From positions 1 through 7,522 of the forward strand of contig JBEAVK010000009.1 of assembly GCA_041160955.1 (NCBI GenBank): a stretch of 7,522 nt of DNA. The letters run 5' to 3'. A program made the translations under genes and the position numbers. The DNA is from M3007 sp041160955 (GTDB lineage Bacteria > Bacteroidota > Bacteroidia > Chitinophagales > Saprospiraceae). Below, piece by piece: positions 6,022 through 7,522 of this stretch; within the stretch, counting starts at the first letter, position 1, and each line of letters opens with the position of its first letter. The notes beneath the pieces are model-generated. The model saw only the letters and a program-made list of their open reading frames with translations, was not told the DNA's origin and made no database searches.

Positions 6022-7389
6022 ATGCGTTTATTACTTCTTCTTTTTTTTGTTATCACTTTTGCTACTGCAATAGTACAATACTTTTCGGTGCGCTACCCTA
6101 ATCGTGTACCTGAATTGCGGAAAGTATTGCATTTGGTAGCGATCATTGCGTGCGCTATTGGCACTGCACTATTTCCGAATCCGCAGTTTTTGGCTATCCT
6201 TTTTTTGGTGTTTAGTGTGGTGTTGTTTGTTGTAATTCACTATAAAATATTGAATATCAGTACGGGAAAGAGTTGGGGGATTGCGTTATTTCCCTTGGCT
6301 TTTGGATTGTTGTTGTGGTCGGGGCAAATTGCAGTAGCACATATTGTAACGGCAATGGTTATTTTGGCGATTAGTGATGCCTTAGCGGGATTTGTGGGTA
6401 GTCGCTATGCAACTTGGTATTGGACACCGCTATTTGAGCCTAAATCGGTATTGGGATCGGCTGTTTTTTTAGTGTCGGCTTTGGTTATTTTGTTGTGTCG
6501 GTATGACATTTCAGTAGAATCTTTGGGTGCTTTTTTTCTGATTGCTTTGTTGGGTGCGGGCGTGGAGATGTTTTCTTGGCGGGGTAGCGATAATTTTTGG
6601 ATACCGTTAATGATTGCTGTTTGCTTGGAAGGGGTGGGTCGTTCTTTGTTTTGGACGATGGATGGTTTTATTTTGTTGGGTTTGGCTATTTTTGTAGCGC
6701 CTATTATGTATCGCCGTAAATGGCTCAACCGAGAGGGTGCTGTTGCCGCTAGTTTTATGGGGATTTGGATGGCGAGTTTGTTGGGGATAAAGGCGTTGGC
6801 TTTTCCGGTTTTGTTTTTAGGATTGGGGAGTTTGGTCTCTAAATTGAATAAAAAAACGAAGGAAAAGGACGGACGTAGTTCTGTTCAGGTGTTTGCCAAT
6901 GGTGGTATTGGTATGCTGTTTGCGTTGCTTGCGCCATTGGCTGAACCTGATAAAATTTGGTTTTGCTTTGTGGTTGTTTTTGCTTCGGCTAATGCAGATA
7001 CATTGAGTAGTGAGGTGGGGAAATATTTTCGGCAGCCTACGGTGGATATTGTTCGGTGGAAAAGTATGGCGTCGGGGCTTTCTGGTGGCGTGAGTATGGC
7101 CGGCACTTTGGCTGGGTTGTTGGGTAGTGCTGTTGTGGCTTTTATTGGGGTGTTGCTTTTCCGTTGGGATACCGCGATTTTTTGTGTAGTGACGGGTTTG
7201 GGGTTTGCCGGAATGTTGCTGGATAGCGTTTTGGGTAGCGTTTTTCAAGCAAAATATGTAAAAAATGGCGTTATTTCGGAGGTTGGTGATCGTTCGGATT
7301 TGGTGCGTGGATGGCATTGGTGCGATAATGATTTGGTGAATTTGGTGAGTGTGCTTATGGTGGCGCTTTTGGCGATGTTTATCGCGTAA
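6022..7389 (+). CDS. Fused phytol kinase-like (VTE5) and DUF92 phytyl-phosphate kinase-like (VTE6) membrane protein
   Basis: A 455-residue polytopic membrane protein with two domains. Residues 1 to about 225 resemble the dolichol/phytol kinase family: ELRKVLH (31-37), SDALAGFVGSRYA (118-130), KSVLGS (141-146) and RGSDNFWIPL (187-196). Plant VTE5 uses CTP to make phytyl phosphate. Residues about 232-455 are a DUF92/TMEM19 domain: LNREGAVAASFMG (235-247), GRSSVQVFANGG (284-295), ANADTLSSEVG (323-333), SGLSGGVSMAGTLAGLLGSA (351-370), LDSVLGSVFQ (400-409) and CDNDLVN (434-440). The plant DUF92 protein VTE6 phosphorylates phytyl phosphate to the diphosphate. The fusion would thus carry out both steps, feeding the adjacent prenyltransferase. 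The first ATG after an in-frame stop (6004-6006) sets the start. Phytol versus another prenyl alcohol is not settled by sequence. No promoter box is visible; it must lie inside the divergent methyltransferase gene. Confidence 0.85.
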   Translation: MRLLLLLFFVITFATAIVQYFSVRYPNRVPELRKVLHLVAIIACAIGTALFPNPQFLAILFLVFSVVLFVVIHYKILNISTGKSWGIALFPLAFGLLLWSGQIAVAHIVTAMVILAISDALAGFVGSRYATWYWTPLFEPKSVLGSAVFLVSALVILLCRYDISVESLGAFFLIALLGAGVEMFSWRGSDNFWIPLMIAVCLEGVGRSLFWTMDGFILLGLAIFVAPIMYRRKWLNREGAVAASFMGIWMASLLGIKALAFPVLFLGLGSLVSKLNKKTKEKDGRSSVQVFANGGIGMLFALLAPLAEPDKIWFCFVVVFASANADTLSSEVGKYFRQPTVDIVRWKSMASGLSGGVSMAGTLAGLLGSAVVAFIGVLLFRWDTAIFCVVTGLGFAGMLLDSVLGSVFQAKYVKNGVISEVGDRSDLVRGWHWCDNDLVNLVSVLMVALLAMFIA

Positions 7390-7444
7390 TTATATCGAAA
7401 CATTAGACATTATACAGAATTAGTTTCGTATGCTGAGAATGGTT

Positions 7445-7477
7445 AATTTTCGCCAAATTTTCGTTAAATTTTTCGCC
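7445..7477 (+). repeat. Three tandem 11-bp AT-rich units downstream of the kinase fusion
   Basis: AATTTTCGCCA (7445), AATTTTCGTTA (7456) and AATTTTTCGCC (7467) repeat with a period of 11 bases. The phased A/T tracts could bend DNA or mark a regulatory region of a gene to the right. The rest of 7390-7522 holds no gene, convincing terminator or RNA that I can see. Confidence 0.4.
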
Positions 7478-7522
7478 GAAAATACCCCATTTCGACTGCA
7501 AAATTTGCCTTGATTTGACAAA

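Noticed and set aside
6817..7317. Long minus-strand ORF (166 codons) inside the kinase-fusion gene
   Set aside because: It is the complement of DUF92 coding sequence rich in G and T, giving a low-complexity Thr/His/Asn/Pro/Lys product without domains. The sense frame carries all the conserved motifs.
7396..7428. CGAAAC/GTTTCG inverted repeat as terminator of the kinase fusion
   Set aside because: The stem is only 6 bp with a 21-base loop and no T run after it.
1..7522. CRISPR array, insertion sequence, tRNA or rRNA
   Set aside because: No regularly spaced repeats, transposase, terminal inverted repeats or cloverleaf-like sequence were seen on either strand.

Overview
The window looks like chromosomal DNA from a member of the Bacteroidota, probably an environmental relative of the Saprospiria/Cytophagia type. 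The evidence is a TonB-dependent receptor with an N-terminal carboxypeptidase-regulatory-like domain, a short lipoprotein with a Cys-Lys-Lys start, AT-rich leaders without clear Shine-Dalgarno sequences, and two matches to the Bacteroidota -7 promoter box TAnnTTTG. The exact lineage cannot be read from the window.

Left part (1-3400). A minus-strand TonB-dependent outer-membrane receptor (105-2561) is closed by a hairpin terminator (11-47). It is divergent from a plus-strand MarR-like winged-helix regulator (2697-3335). The 135 bp between them hold a striking two-part inverted repeat (2589-2639) and a third copy of its half-site (2662-2669) over the regulator's promoter. The simplest reading is a regulator controlling itself and the receptor. 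A 16-bp stem (3355-3398) ends the regulator gene.

Middle part (3400-4385). A minus-strand unit holds a small lipoprotein (3410-3970). Upstream of it is a broken secreted-protein ORF (4012-4289), with a good promoter and signal peptide but put out of frame at a run of eight G. It may be a decayed gene, a phase-variable one, or a sequence error.

Right part (4383-7389). This is the most interesting block. Two overlapping minus-strand genes encode a homogentisate-type prenyltransferase of the UbiA family and a SAM-dependent methyltransferase with a hydrophobic C-terminal half. Six bases away, transcribed in the opposite direction, is a 455-residue membrane protein that joins a phytol/dolichol-kinase-like domain (VTE5 type) to a DUF92 domain (VTE6, phytyl-phosphate kinase type). 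Together they spell a plausible route: prenyl alcohol to prenyl phosphate to prenyl diphosphate, transfer to an aromatic acceptor such as homogentisate, then methylation. That is the logic of plant and cyanobacterial tocopherol/plastoquinone chemistry, here in a probably non-photosynthetic bacterium and without a visible tocopherol cyclase. The last 130 bases hold no gene, only a short 11-bp-period AT-rich repeat.
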